DNA from: Paraflavitalea pollutisoli
GTDB lineage: Bacteria > Bacteroidota > Bacteroidia > Chitinophagales > Chitinophagaceae
DNA: 64,000 nt
NCBI RefSeq assembly: GCF_029360705.1
Contig: NZ_JARKMX010000008.1
Span: 3,913,479 to 3,977,478, forward strand
Reading direction: 5' to 3'
Within the stretch, counting starts at the first letter, position 1, and each line of letters starts with the position of its first letter. The notes beneath the pieces are model-generated. The model had not been told where the DNA came from and ran no database searches. It worked only from the letters and a program-made list of their open reading frames with translations. The translations under genes and the position numbers were made by a program. This document shows, piece after piece, positions 55,964 through 63,405 of the stretch.

Positions 55964-56614
55964 ATGGATATTAGTATTTGCATAGTTGACGACAATAAGG
56001 ATATCCGCTCGGCCCTGGAACAGATTGTTCTGATGTCGGACGGGTACCAGTTATTGGGAAGTTTTGGTTCTGCGGAAGAAGCCATGCAACAGATACCTTT
56101 GCTGAAGCCCGAAATAGTGCTGATGGACATCAACCTGGGTGAAGGAGAAAGTGGTATAGATTGTGTGCGACACCTGAAAGCTGAATACCCCGAAATTCTT
56201 TTCATGATGTGTACCGTGTATGAAGATGACGAAAAGATCTTCGAGGCATTGACAGCAGGCGCCAGCGGTTATATTCTGAAGAAAACAGCTCCCCATAAAT
56301 TGCTGGAAGCCATTCGCGAATTACAGGAAGGCGGTGCTCCCATGAGCAGCCAGATCGCCCGTAAAGTAGTGAGCGCTTTTCAACACAATAAACCAGCCGG
56401 GAAAGAAGCAACTGTAGAAAATGCTTCCCTGAGCGTTCTTTCCAACCGCGAAAAAGAGATCCTCGAGCTGCTGGCCAAAGGCATGCTGTACAAAGAGATT
56501 GCTGCCAGCCTCTTCATCAGCCAGGAAACCGTTCGCAAACACGTATACCACATATACGAAAAACTCCACGTCAATAACCGCGTGGAAGCCATCAACAAAT
56601 TCTTTGGACGTTAA
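55964..56614 (+). CDS. Orphan NarL/FixJ-type response regulator
   Basis: A 216-residue regulator. The receiver domain (1-120) has the acidic pair in CIVDDNKD, phosphorylation Asp 55 (IVLMDINLGE), a switch Thr in MMCTVYEDD and Lys 106 (GYILKKTAP). The LuxR-type helix-turn-helix is at about 150-212 (LSNREKEILELLAKGMLYKEIAASLFISQETVRKHVYHIYEKLHV). No histidine kinase gene is next to it; the nearest is 3.7 kb away and is paired with a LytTR regulator. Palindromes of one sequence flank the gene, so it probably binds them and regulates itself. Confidence 0.94.
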   Translation: MDISICIVDDNKDIRSALEQIVLMSDGYQLLGSFGSAEEAMQQIPLLKPEIVLMDINLGEGESGIDCVRHLKAEYPEILFMMCTVYEDDEKIFEALTAGASGYILKKTAPHKLLEAIRELQEGGAPMSSQIARKVVSAFQHNKPAGKEATVENASLSVLSNREKEILELLAKGMLYKEIAASLFISQETVRKHVYHIYEKLHVNNRVEAINKFFGR

Positions 56615-56625
56615 CAGATCATACT

Positions 56626-56676
56626 AAAACGGCCCTGGTGATCAGTGTATAGCCATGATTACCAGGGTCGTTTTAA
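56626..56676 (+). terminator. Terminator of the response regulator gene
   Basis: A 19-base stem (AAAACGGCCCTGGTGATCA with its complement, two G-U pairs) around an 11-base loop, ending in CGTTTT. Confidence 0.85.
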
Positions 56677-56737
56677 TCTTTACACCACGTCTTAGTCCCG
56701 TGCTGCACCAGATCCACCTCGCCGGAACAGATAGCGA

Positions 56738-56758
56738 AAACTACCACTTTGTGGTATT
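56738..56758. promoter_or_regulatory. Palindrome copy 2, upstream of a small RNA promoter
   Basis: AAAACTACCAC-TTT-GTGGTATT: the same arms and flanks as copy 1, with TTT in place of AAA. It directly abuts the -33 element at 56756-56759. Confidence 0.7.
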
Positions 56759-56787
56759 GGCCAGTGTGGCCTTCATTTTTACCTTTG
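56756..56787 (+). promoter_or_regulatory. Promoter of the candidate small RNA
   Basis: ATTG, a 20-base spacer and TACCTTTG, the same spacing as the tRNA promoter in this window. The palindrome centre is about 45 bases before the expected start site, a typical activator position. Confidence 0.6.
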
Positions 56788-56793
56788 CTCCGG

Positions 56794-56938
56794 ATCGCAT
56801 TATCTGATAACATTCGCCATTAAACCTAATCTTTTTACCTTTTTACTGTTACACGGAGCCAGTAGTAACAGACATTAACCACCTTATCGCATTCATAGTA
56901 AAAAGCCGTCCAACTTGATACCCAAGGGACGGCTTTTT
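56794..56938 (+). ncRNA. Candidate small non-coding RNA of about 145 bases
   Basis: The interval from the predicted start site to the T run has no ATG or GTG on the plus strand. It contains one perfect stem, CTGTTAC (56846-56852) with GTAACAG (56865-56871), and ends in the terminator at 56901-56938. With its own promoter and an operator shared with the response regulator, this looks like a regulated small RNA. I do not recognise a known RNA family. Alternatively the terminator serves only the convergent gene and the promoter is fortuitous. Confidence 0.5.
56901..56938. terminator. Bidirectional terminator
   Basis: AAAAGCCGTCC pairs with GGACGGCTTTT; an inner CTTG/CAAG stem closes the loop. 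There is a five-base T run on each strand. It serves the 732-residue protein gene (-) and the small RNA (+). Confidence 0.85.
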
Positions 56939-56971
56939 GTATTGCGCCTTTCCAATTCTTATCGTTTACTC

Positions 56972-59170
56972 CTATGCATCCGGCTCGATCGCAAACGCAG
57001 CCGTATCACTCGAATCAAACTGCCATACACGCTCACTGCCATTCGTGTGATAAGCCGTCACATAGATATTCTCCGCAAATGCCGCCTGTGTGCAAGATCC
57101 CAACAGGTTGGGTACGGTGCGCGACAATTGGTAATTGGTCAGCGCTCCATTCACCAGTATATTGTGCGAAGGTTCCGGCACCTGGCCACTCACATTCGCT
57201 GCCGCACCCGGTGTACTATTACCCTTGGTGACATTGAAGCCATACTTCGCATAGTTGCGTGGCTGATGAGCATCGAAGCGGAACAATACCTGACCCGGCG
57301 ACAAATGATTGTAGGTAGCAAAACCACAGATCGTATCCGTTGTAGTACCCGCACCCGAGTCACTGCGTACCACCGCATCGAAGATCTCACAAGTAGTAGC
57401 TTCATTATCGACACGCAGCAGGAAGCGGAAACCAGTAACATTCCCTACCCCATTGCGTACCAGGTAATCAGAATCGACACCACCCGCCGGCGTAGACAAT
57501 GGATAAGGGGGAGAAGCCAGCAAAGAATCTACCTGGAATACCGTATCACTCACGACCTGTGTATTACCGGCATTGTCGCACAACTCCAGCACAAACTCAT
57601 AGACACCACCTGCCATACCAGCAGCATTCACCCGGATAGAAGCCGTATCATCCGTTTCCCAACGGGCACCCGCTACACCAGTCGCTGCGACCGCATCGAC
57701 ATTCGGTATTTTGTAGATCTTACCCGAACCTACCGTTTGGTCCATCTCATACAAACCGGTATAGAACACCTCCGTACCCATAAAGTCACCGGGATAGGTA
57801 TAAGCTTTCGAGAGTGGTCCCTGTTGGTAATCAAAATCACCCAGCGGCAATGCGCCCAGATCCTGGTTGGTGATACGACGGTACTTCCAGCGATAATGCG
57901 TAACCGTTGCACCCGGGAAGCCATCGCCAAACTTCACGACAAAATCAAAAGCCTGCGTAAAGGGGCTCACATAATTATTTCCTTCCACGCCCGTATTGTT
58001 GGTCAAGCCGCGCACATCAACAAAAGGACTCGGCGTTTGTGCGGAAGCAGCATGCATCGCGATCTTGCGGATCGAAGTGCCATTACCCACCCTGCGCACA
58101 AAAACGATCTCACCTTCCAGCGGTGTGCAGGAACAGGGAGCTACCCGCGTATCGGTCAGCGTAATATTGATATCGCTGCCGCAGGCATAGTTCCACCGGG
58201 TACCGCAAGGCAAGCCCGGATCATATACTGTCACCCAGTTGCCCTCATACAACACTTCCACTTTCACATACACATCCGGTTGATCGTTGTCGAGGATCAG
58301 GTACCAGGCGTCGAACTTGCCGTTGCAATCCGACTCGACCGTAGTGATCAGCTGCCTGGTATAGAACCAATGATGGTACAGCGGATACAGGCAGAAATAC
58401 GGATACAGTATCTTGTAGTTGGCCGCAATGGTTTGCTGTACCACGTCCAGCGCATCAGACTGCAGGCCTGCCTGTAATTCTTCGGAGAGTGCCGGCAGCG
58501 CCTTTAACTTCAGCTCATTGGTCAACTTCTGATCAGGTTTCAGCAAGCGCAGCGGTAAGCTATCTTTCACCCGCGGTGCCGTTGCCCGTACGATGGGCCG
58601 GGCAGGTATCGGGGGAATAATATCGAGTTGTACTTTTTCCCGCAAAGTCTTCCGGAACCAATCGCGGATATCCACTACCACATATTCAGGAATATCGGGC
58701 AGTACAAAATGAAACCGGTCTACTTCGTAAATGCTCACGCGGGCATGACACACGGGATGCTTTTTGTTCTGACCATCGATATTGAAGTATTTGCTGAGGT
58801 GGCCGGTAATATGACAGAAACGGAAAGGAAAGAAATCGAGGTCGAGACCAGAAGGCAGTCGCTGCAGGTCGACTATATTTTCCCGGTTGAATTTAAGGCC
58901 CACCTCAAAAGCTTTGCTCTTGAGCAGGTGCCGCTCGGTCAGTTGACGGATACCCGCCTCTTTCGAAAAGGAAGCACCCACATACAGTTTACCTCCTGAA
59001 TGAAGGACCTGCTTCGAAGTATTGAGGAAAGCTTCATTGCCTTTAAAAGGAGCTTCTTCAATCACCTGACCATTGGTGTCGACAACATATACCCGGAGTT
59101 TTTCGGGATAGGCAATACCGGCCTCTTTCGACAAGCGCACCCGTACCGGTACATTCGTTCTCTTATCCAT
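56972..59170 (-). CDS. Large unrecognised protein, beta-sandwich-like, no signal peptide
   Basis: I do not recognise this 732-residue protein. The N-terminus (MDKRTNVPVRVRLSKEAG) has no signal peptide or membrane helix. Residues about 1-100 look like a small beta domain (VRVRLSKEAGIAYPEKLRVYVVDT). A carboxypeptidase-regulatory-like segment may follow (FCHITGHLSKYF ... KHPVCHARVSIYEVDRFHF), then a long helical part and, from about 270, strand-rich regions with cysteines (LPCGTRWNYACGSD, VAPCSCTPLEGEI). Near the C-terminus GGVYEFVLELCDNAGN resembles an Ig or fibronectin-like strand pattern. The size and beta domains suggest an extracellular or particle-bound protein, but how it would leave the cell is unclear. 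It is a single-gene unit with a long leader. Confidence 0.8.
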   Translation of the reverse strand: MDKRTNVPVRVRLSKEAGIAYPEKLRVYVVDTNGQVIEEAPFKGNEAFLNTSKQVLHSGGKLYVGASFSKEAGIRQLTERHLLKSKAFEVGLKFNRENIVDLQRLPSGLDLDFFPFRFCHITGHLSKYFNIDGQNKKHPVCHARVSIYEVDRFHFVLPDIPEYVVVDIRDWFRKTLREKVQLDIIPPIPARPIVRATAPRVKDSLPLRLLKPDQKLTNELKLKALPALSEELQAGLQSDALDVVQQTIAANYKILYPYFCLYPLYHHWFYTRQLITTVESDCNGKFDAWYLILDNDQPDVYVKVEVLYEGNWVTVYDPGLPCGTRWNYACGSDINITLTDTRVAPCSCTPLEGEIVFVRRVGNGTSIRKIAMHAASAQTPSPFVDVRGLTNNTGVEGNNYVSPFTQAFDFVVKFGDGFPGATVTHYRWKYRRITNQDLGALPLGDFDYQQGPLSKAYTYPGDFMGTEVFYTGLYEMDQTVGSGKIYKIPNVDAVAATGVAGARWETDDTASIRVNAAGMAGGVYEFVLELCDNAGNTQVVSDTVFQVDSLLASPPYPLSTPAGGVDSDYLVRNGVGNVTGFRFLLRVDNEATTCEIFDAVVRSDSGAGTTTDTICGFATYNHLSPGQVLFRFDAHQPRNYAKYGFNVTKGNSTPGAAANVSGQVPEPSHNILVNGALTNYQLSRTVPNLLGSCTQAAFAENIYVTAYHTNGSERVWQFDSSDTAAFAIEPDA

Positions 59171-59278
59171 GATAATTAATGTTAAAACGCTTACTCTTGG
59201 TTCCCCTTTTCAGCAACCGGGGGCTTACTCTGTTAAAGGATTTTCAGCAAGACTCCTGATCCGTTGATCCCATCAACA

Positions 59279-59318
59279 GCGCTATCCTACTGAAAAACCA
59301 GGTAAGCACGGATAGCGC
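59279..59318 (-). promoter_or_regulatory. Leader hairpin of the 732-residue protein gene
   Basis: GCGCTATCC and GGATAGCGC form a perfect nine-base stem around 22 bases, inside the predicted leader. Confidence 0.45.
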
Positions 59319-59332
59319 CGGATGGTCTATAC

Positions 59333-59340
59333 CAAAGCTA
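59333..59340 (-). promoter_or_regulatory. -7 box of the 732-residue protein gene
   Basis: TAGCTTTG on the minus strand, 163 bases from the ATG; no TTTG at the -33 position. Confidence 0.35.
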
Positions 59341-59441
59341 TCGGTACGGACCAGGCAGAAAGAAATATAGTGTATGGGGGAACGGAAAAAATGTATGAAG
59401 GAAAAACCTGCACAGCCTCGCGACCCATTGCGGGTGTTACT

Positions 59442-59463
59442 GATACCACTTTCCGGTAGTTTT
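59442..59463 (-). promoter_or_regulatory. Palindrome copy 3 (degenerate)
   Basis: On the minus strand AAAACTACCGG-AAA-GTGGTAT: identical to copy 1 except for GG in place of AC in the left arm. It lies about 100 bases upstream of the -7 box of the 732-residue protein gene and about 150 before the LytTR gene. Confidence 0.5.
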
Positions 59464-59610
59464 TGGGGAGAAGTACTGTTGCCGCCAAACTAGTTGGCAG
59501 ACAAGAGCCCTGAGTGTCGATTATTGCTTAACTTTAACTCCATCCTACCTTATAGTCAATCGCCTGTTACATATTTCTTACACAAACACTTAGCTGCTAT
59601 ATACCCAGAT

Positions 59611-60327
59611 ATGAAAATCCTGAATTGTGTGGTCATCGACGACAACGAAGTGGATAGAAGCCTCCTGGAAGCTTATCTGTCGAAATACCCGTTCATCCGC
59701 GTAACGGGCAGCTTTTCCAATCCTGTAGAAAGCCTCGATCATCTACAACAAGCCAATACCGAACTCCTTTTTGTGGATATAGACATGCCGGTCATCAACG
59801 GCATCGACTTCATGAAGTCCGTACAGCAACCCGCCCTCAATTGTATTTTTGTGACCGCCCACCCCGAGTATGCTGCCGATGCTTTCGATGTGCAGGCGGT
59901 AGATTATATTCTGAAGCCCATCAAAGAAGACCGCCTCGACAGGGCGGTACAGCGTACACTGGAACTGTTGGAGATCAGGTCCAAGGCCATCCAATACAGT
60001 CTTTTTATCGAGAGCGATTACCTGATGATCAAGGAAGGCACCAGCATCAGCAAGGTCAACATCGGAGATATCGAATACCTGGAAGCCTTGACCAATTATA
60101 CCAAAGTCATCACCGCCAAAAGAAAATACATTACACTCAACAACCTGAAGAACTTTCTCGATTACCTGCCCACTACCCGGTTCATCCGTATCCACCGCAG
60201 TTATGCCGTGGCCCTCGATAAGATAGAAGGCATGGACAAGAATGATCTGCTGATCGCCGGCCAGCGCCTGCCACTGGGCAAAACCTTCCGGCAGGAAGTC
60301 AAGAGGAGGTTACAGGAAAACGGCTAA
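59611..60327 (+). CDS. LytTR-family response regulator
   Basis: A 238-residue regulator from the ATG giving MKILNCVVIDDNE. The receiver domain (1-120) has Asp 10 and 11, phosphorylation Asp 56 (LLFVDIDMPVINGIDF), Thr 82 (FVTAHPEYAADAF) and Lys 102 (YILKPIKEDRLD). The LytTR DNA-binding domain is at about 135-235 (SDYLMIKEGTSISKVNIGDIEYLEALTNYTKV ... TRFIRIHRSYAVALDKI). It lies 28 bases before the kinase gene. The open frame upstream of the ATG is not conserved-looking. Confidence 0.95.
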   Translation: MKILNCVVIDDNEVDRSLLEAYLSKYPFIRVTGSFSNPVESLDHLQQANTELLFVDIDMPVINGIDFMKSVQQPALNCIFVTAHPEYAADAFDVQAVDYILKPIKEDRLDRAVQRTLELLEIRSKAIQYSLFIESDYLMIKEGTSISKVNIGDIEYLEALTNYTKVITAKRKYITLNNLKNFLDYLPTTRFIRIHRSYAVALDKIEGMDKNDLLIAGQRLPLGKTFRQEVKRRLQENG

Positions 60328-60355
60328 GCGCCGGTTGAGCCAAGGAACAAATAGG

Positions 60356-62218
60356 ATGAAGCATCCGGTACGCTATATCGTTTACAGTTTGCTGCTGATA
60401 GTAGCCTGCCTGCAACAGGTTGCTGCGCAGCGCGCTCAATGGGATACGGTATTGTATCGACAGGCCAACGAATACCGCACCAAAGGAGATTATGCCAACG
60501 CCCTCACGGCCTTTCGGGATTGTTACCAGCGGGCAGTGGCCGACAAAGATTCACTACACATGGGCAACTCGCTCATCGGCATTGGCATCGTGAACGACGA
60601 GCAGGGAAGCCTCGACTCTGCCCTGCGTTATTACTTCCACGCTCTCACCATTTATCGCAACATCCACAACCCCATCAAAACAGGAGGCACACTCAAGAAT
60701 ATTGGCAATGTATACCGTGTACTGAAGCACTATGACAAGGCCACAGAATACCTGCAACAGGCCCTGGCCACGCAGATCGCCCAAAAAGACTCTACCCGCA
60801 TCGGTAACGTGCTCAACGATATTGGTCTGGTGTACATGGATCAGGATAGTATCCTTACCGCGCGGGGCTACTTCGAACAGGTCATCAACATTTATGGCGG
60901 CAAGGTCAGTAAGGAGACCAAAGCCTATGTATACAACAACCTCGGCATTATCGCTGCCGGAGCGAATCAATACCGGCAGGCACTGGAATATTACCAGGCC
61001 GGCCTTGAGCTGATGCGTCAACTGGATAAGCAATACGGCATAGCCCTGATACTGGATAATATCGGTGATACCTGGCTCGCGCGTCGCGAATATCGTCAGG
61101 CCCGTAAATACTACGATGACAGCTATGCGATCGCCCGCTCTATCAATACCAGTGAACTGCTGCGTAGCCTCTACGATGATTTTGCGCGGTTGTACAGCCA
61201 GCAGGGAGATTACCGCAAAGCGTTCGAATACCAGGCACTTGGCGCCAGCCTAAAAGACACCATATACCAGGAAGAAAGCCAGAAAGCCTATGCCGAGATG
61301 AATACGCGCTACGAAACGGAGAAAAAGCAGGCCCAGATACAATTGCTGGAGCGCGATAACAAAATTGCCAATATCGAAGTAGAATCGCAACGCCGCGGCA
61401 AATACTTGTTTCTCATCGCAAGCGCCCTCATACTTGCCGTAGCGGTATTGGTATACCGTGGCTACCGGGCACGCAAGAAAACCAACTCACAGCTCAACCT
61501 GCTCAACCAGCAACTTACCGAGGCCAACAGTTCCAAGATAAAACTGCTCAGCATCATCAGCCACGACCTGCGCGGCCCCGTCAGCAGCCTGTTCCATTTC
61601 CTGCAACTCAAGAAGATTCGCGCCGGATATGCCAATGTGCAAGAGCAGGAAAACTTCGACAGGAAGATCAGTCACTCGGCCGAGAACCTGCTCGAAGCCA
61701 TGGAAGACCTGCTTATCTGGTCCAAATCACAAATGGAGCAGTTTGAGCCGGTGATGGAAATGCTGGATATAGCCGAGTTGTATGATGAGATCATCGAATT
61801 GCATGGCCCCGCTGCCGCCAATAAACAGATCACCCTTCAACGGCAGGGCAATCCCCTGCCGCAACTCTATACCGACCCCAATTTTGTCAAGATCATCCTA
61901 CGCAACCTGGTAGGTAATGCGATCAAATTCACCCCACCCTCTGGCACCGTTACCCTGTCGGCTACCCGCGAAGGACAGATGATCCGGCTCCTGGTGAGCG
62001 ACACCGGTCCCGGGATCAGCGTAGCCGATCAACAGAACATCTTTGAATGGAACAGCATCCGCAGTGACTCCTCAGGCCTGGGTCTGAAACTGGCGCGGGA
62101 ATTTACCGAACGACTGGCAGGACAACTATCTGTCAGCTCTGCTAATGGGCAGGGCGCCCTGTTTACGGTTAGCCTGCCGGTAAAAGCCGTCCGGAAACCT
62201 TCGGCCGTAGCCGGGTGA
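60356..62218 (+). CDS. TPR-containing membrane histidine kinase
   Basis: A 620-residue sensor kinase. The signal sequence (HPVRYIVYSLLLIVACLQQVAAQ) is followed by about seven TPR repeats in the periplasm (TLKNIGNVYRVLKHYDKATEYLQQAL and similar, about 30-310), a coiled segment, a membrane helix at about 357-375 (YLFLIASALILAVAVLVYRGY) and a HisKA/HATPase kinase. His 403 is in SIISHDLRGPVSS; the N box is LRNLVGNAIKF (about 517-527), G1 is DTGPGIS (549-555) and G2 is GLGLKLA (574-580). It is probably the partner of the LytTR regulator just upstream. Confidence 0.95.
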   Translation: MKHPVRYIVYSLLLIVACLQQVAAQRAQWDTVLYRQANEYRTKGDYANALTAFRDCYQRAVADKDSLHMGNSLIGIGIVNDEQGSLDSALRYYFHALTIYRNIHNPIKTGGTLKNIGNVYRVLKHYDKATEYLQQALATQIAQKDSTRIGNVLNDIGLVYMDQDSILTARGYFEQVINIYGGKVSKETKAYVYNNLGIIAAGANQYRQALEYYQAGLELMRQLDKQYGIALILDNIGDTWLARREYRQARKYYDDSYAIARSINTSELLRSLYDDFARLYSQQGDYRKAFEYQALGASLKDTIYQEESQKAYAEMNTRYETEKKQAQIQLLERDNKIANIEVESQRRGKYLFLIASALILAVAVLVYRGYRARKKTNSQLNLLNQQLTEANSSKIKLLSIISHDLRGPVSSLFHFLQLKKIRAGYANVQEQENFDRKISHSAENLLEAMEDLLIWSKSQMEQFEPVMEMLDIAELYDEIIELHGPAAANKQITLQRQGNPLPQLYTDPNFVKIILRNLVGNAIKFTPPSGTVTLSATREGQMIRLLVSDTGPGISVADQQNIFEWNSIRSDSSGLGLKLAREFTERLAGQLSVSSANGQGALFTVSLPVKAVRKPSAVAG

Positions 62219-62254
62219 CATTCGTGTATTATTCAGGTCTGTTCCTACATCCGT

Positions 62255-62287
62255 TTTGGCTGCCCCCTGGTGCAGGCGATAATTTTG
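62255..62287 (+). promoter_or_regulatory. Promoter of the small lipoprotein gene
   Basis: TTTG, a 21-base spacer and TAATTTTG: a full consensus match. It predicts a start site near 62294 and rules out a start codon at 62270. Confidence 0.7.
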
Positions 62288-62332
62288 TATCAGGCGGCCA
62301 GCTATTGGCATCAGCATCAAAAACAACCCAAT

Positions 62333-62743
62333 ATGTACAACAGCAACGCAAAAAGAGGATTTCGGTTACTGGCGCTTGGCGCCTTCCTGCTGGGTGCCGC
62401 CGCCTGCCAGCAAAGCCAGGAAAACAAGGAAGTACAGGTAGAATTACAGCTCTCCCTGACAGGATCGGGAGGTGGAGGAACCGGTACCGGTGGCTCATCC
62501 CGCGATACCACCCTTACCACCACCGGCAAGGTCACCGATGGGGTGCTCCGGTTGCAGGTAGCCATTCCCGCGCCACCGCCGCCCAAAGGCAGTTACCTGC
62601 TGGACATTTCACGGGAATTCAACCCCAATACGACCCGACTCGTGCGGTATGCGAAAATGTCTTCCGATACAGGAGGCTCCGATCCAGACACGCTCTTTTA
62701 CAAAGCGCCCCGGAAAGGAAAGGATGACGACGACCGTAAATAG
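62333..62743 (+). CDS. Small Gly/Pro-rich lipoprotein of unknown function
   Basis: A 136-residue protein with a lipobox (LLALGAFLLGAAAC, about Cys 25). The mature part has a Gly-rich stretch (GSGGGGTGTGGSSRD), a strand-like region (VTDGVLRLQVAIPAPPPPKGSYLLDIS) and a basic-acidic tail (KGKDDDDRK). I do not recognise it. It lies 114 bases after the kinase gene with its own promoter, so it may be independent or a target of the two-component system. The open frame upstream of the ATG overlaps the promoter. Confidence 0.75.
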   Translation: MYNSNAKRGFRLLALGAFLLGAAACQQSQENKEVQVELQLSLTGSGGGGTGTGGSSRDTTLTTTGKVTDGVLRLQVAIPAPPPPKGSYLLDISREFNPNTTRLVRYAKMSSDTGGSDPDTLFYKAPRKGKDDDDRK

Positions 62744-62751
62744 TAGCAGTA

Positions 62752-63180
62752 TTATTTGGAAGGATACAGTTTGCGCAGGTATTTGACCGACTCCCGGATC
62801 ATTTTCCGGAGTACCGTCAGGTCAACGTCCGACAGCTTTTTGACATAAATACAGCCTTTACCTGATTTGTGTTTGCCAAGCTTTTCCAGCCAGGCATCCC
62901 GCTTGTCGGGGTCCAACATCAGGTATAGGGAAATAGCATCTTTTCTGGGCGAGTATCCGGCAAGCGGCGCATCACCCTCGCGCCCGCTGTCGTACACATA
63001 ATGGTAAGTGCCAAAACCGACGATCGAAGGCCCCCACATGGTTGGAGCGAAACCCGTTTCCTCCTCCATGATCTCGGCCAGTTGAATTCCGTCGGCACGT
63101 TTGGCATCATCGGTTACTGCTTTCAGGAAAGTAGCAACAGGGTCGGAAGTGGCTGTGGTCTTGTTTTGATTTTTCGGCAT
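62752..63180 (-). CDS. DUF1801 domain protein
   Basis: A 142-residue soluble protein. DUF1801 signs are ADGIQLAEIMEEETGFAPTMWGPSIVGFGTYHYVYDSG and the closing KKLSDVDLTVLRKMIRESVKYL. The family (YdhG-like) is small and its function is not settled; a role in iron handling has been proposed for relatives. The ATG gives MPKNQNKTTATSD; five residues of open frame lie upstream. It is convergent with the lipoprotein gene, eight bases apart. Confidence 0.88.
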   Translation of the reverse strand: MPKNQNKTTATSDPVATFLKAVTDDAKRADGIQLAEIMEEETGFAPTMWGPSIVGFGTYHYVYDSGREGDAPLAGYSPRKDAISLYLMLDPDKRDAWLEKLGKHKSGKGCIYVKKLSDVDLTVLRKMIRESVKYLRKLYPSK

Positions 63181-63282
63181 GGCAAGAAATTTCAATAAGC
63201 TACAACTAATCCGTCAGCCTGGCAAATATCAAACTATCAGACAAATACAGGAACAGGTGGAAATCACCAAGAGCAAATGGTC

Positions 63283-63331
63283 GATGCGCGGCAACGCATC
63301 CCGGGCCGGTCTTTCCAGAGCGGCCCTTTTT
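63283..63331 (+). other. Two adjacent hairpins ending in a T run
   Basis: GATGCG/CGCATC around six bases, then GGGCCG/CGGCCC around twelve bases followed by five T. It is a terminator-like 3' end on the plus strand, with no plus-strand gene upstream. It may end a small RNA or be unused. Confidence 0.35.
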
Positions 63332-63350
63332 GGCTTTACCCTTAAAGCAA

Positions 63351-63376
63351 AGGGGCTAACCAACTGGTTAGCCCCT
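63351..63376 (-). terminator. Terminator of the M1 peptidase gene
   Basis: AGGGGCTAACC and GGTTAGCCCCT form a perfect 11-base stem around four bases, about 30 bases after the stop. Confidence 0.7.
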
Positions 63377-63405
63377 CATTTATATCTACGATGCTACCGT
63401 TTGCA

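Larger units (their letters stand above)
59171..59610. other. Divergent control region of the 732-residue protein and the LytTR regulator
   Basis: A 440-base gap holding a long hairpin, a -7 box for the minus-strand gene and the third palindrome copy (listed separately). No gene is seen. Confidence 0.5.

Noticed and set aside
56915-58477. A 520-residue open frame on the plus strand opposite the 732-residue protein gene
   Set aside because: It is rich in Arg, His and Ile in a pattern typical of antisense reading, shows no domain, and the terminator hairpin lies at its start. The minus-strand frame is longer and protein-like.
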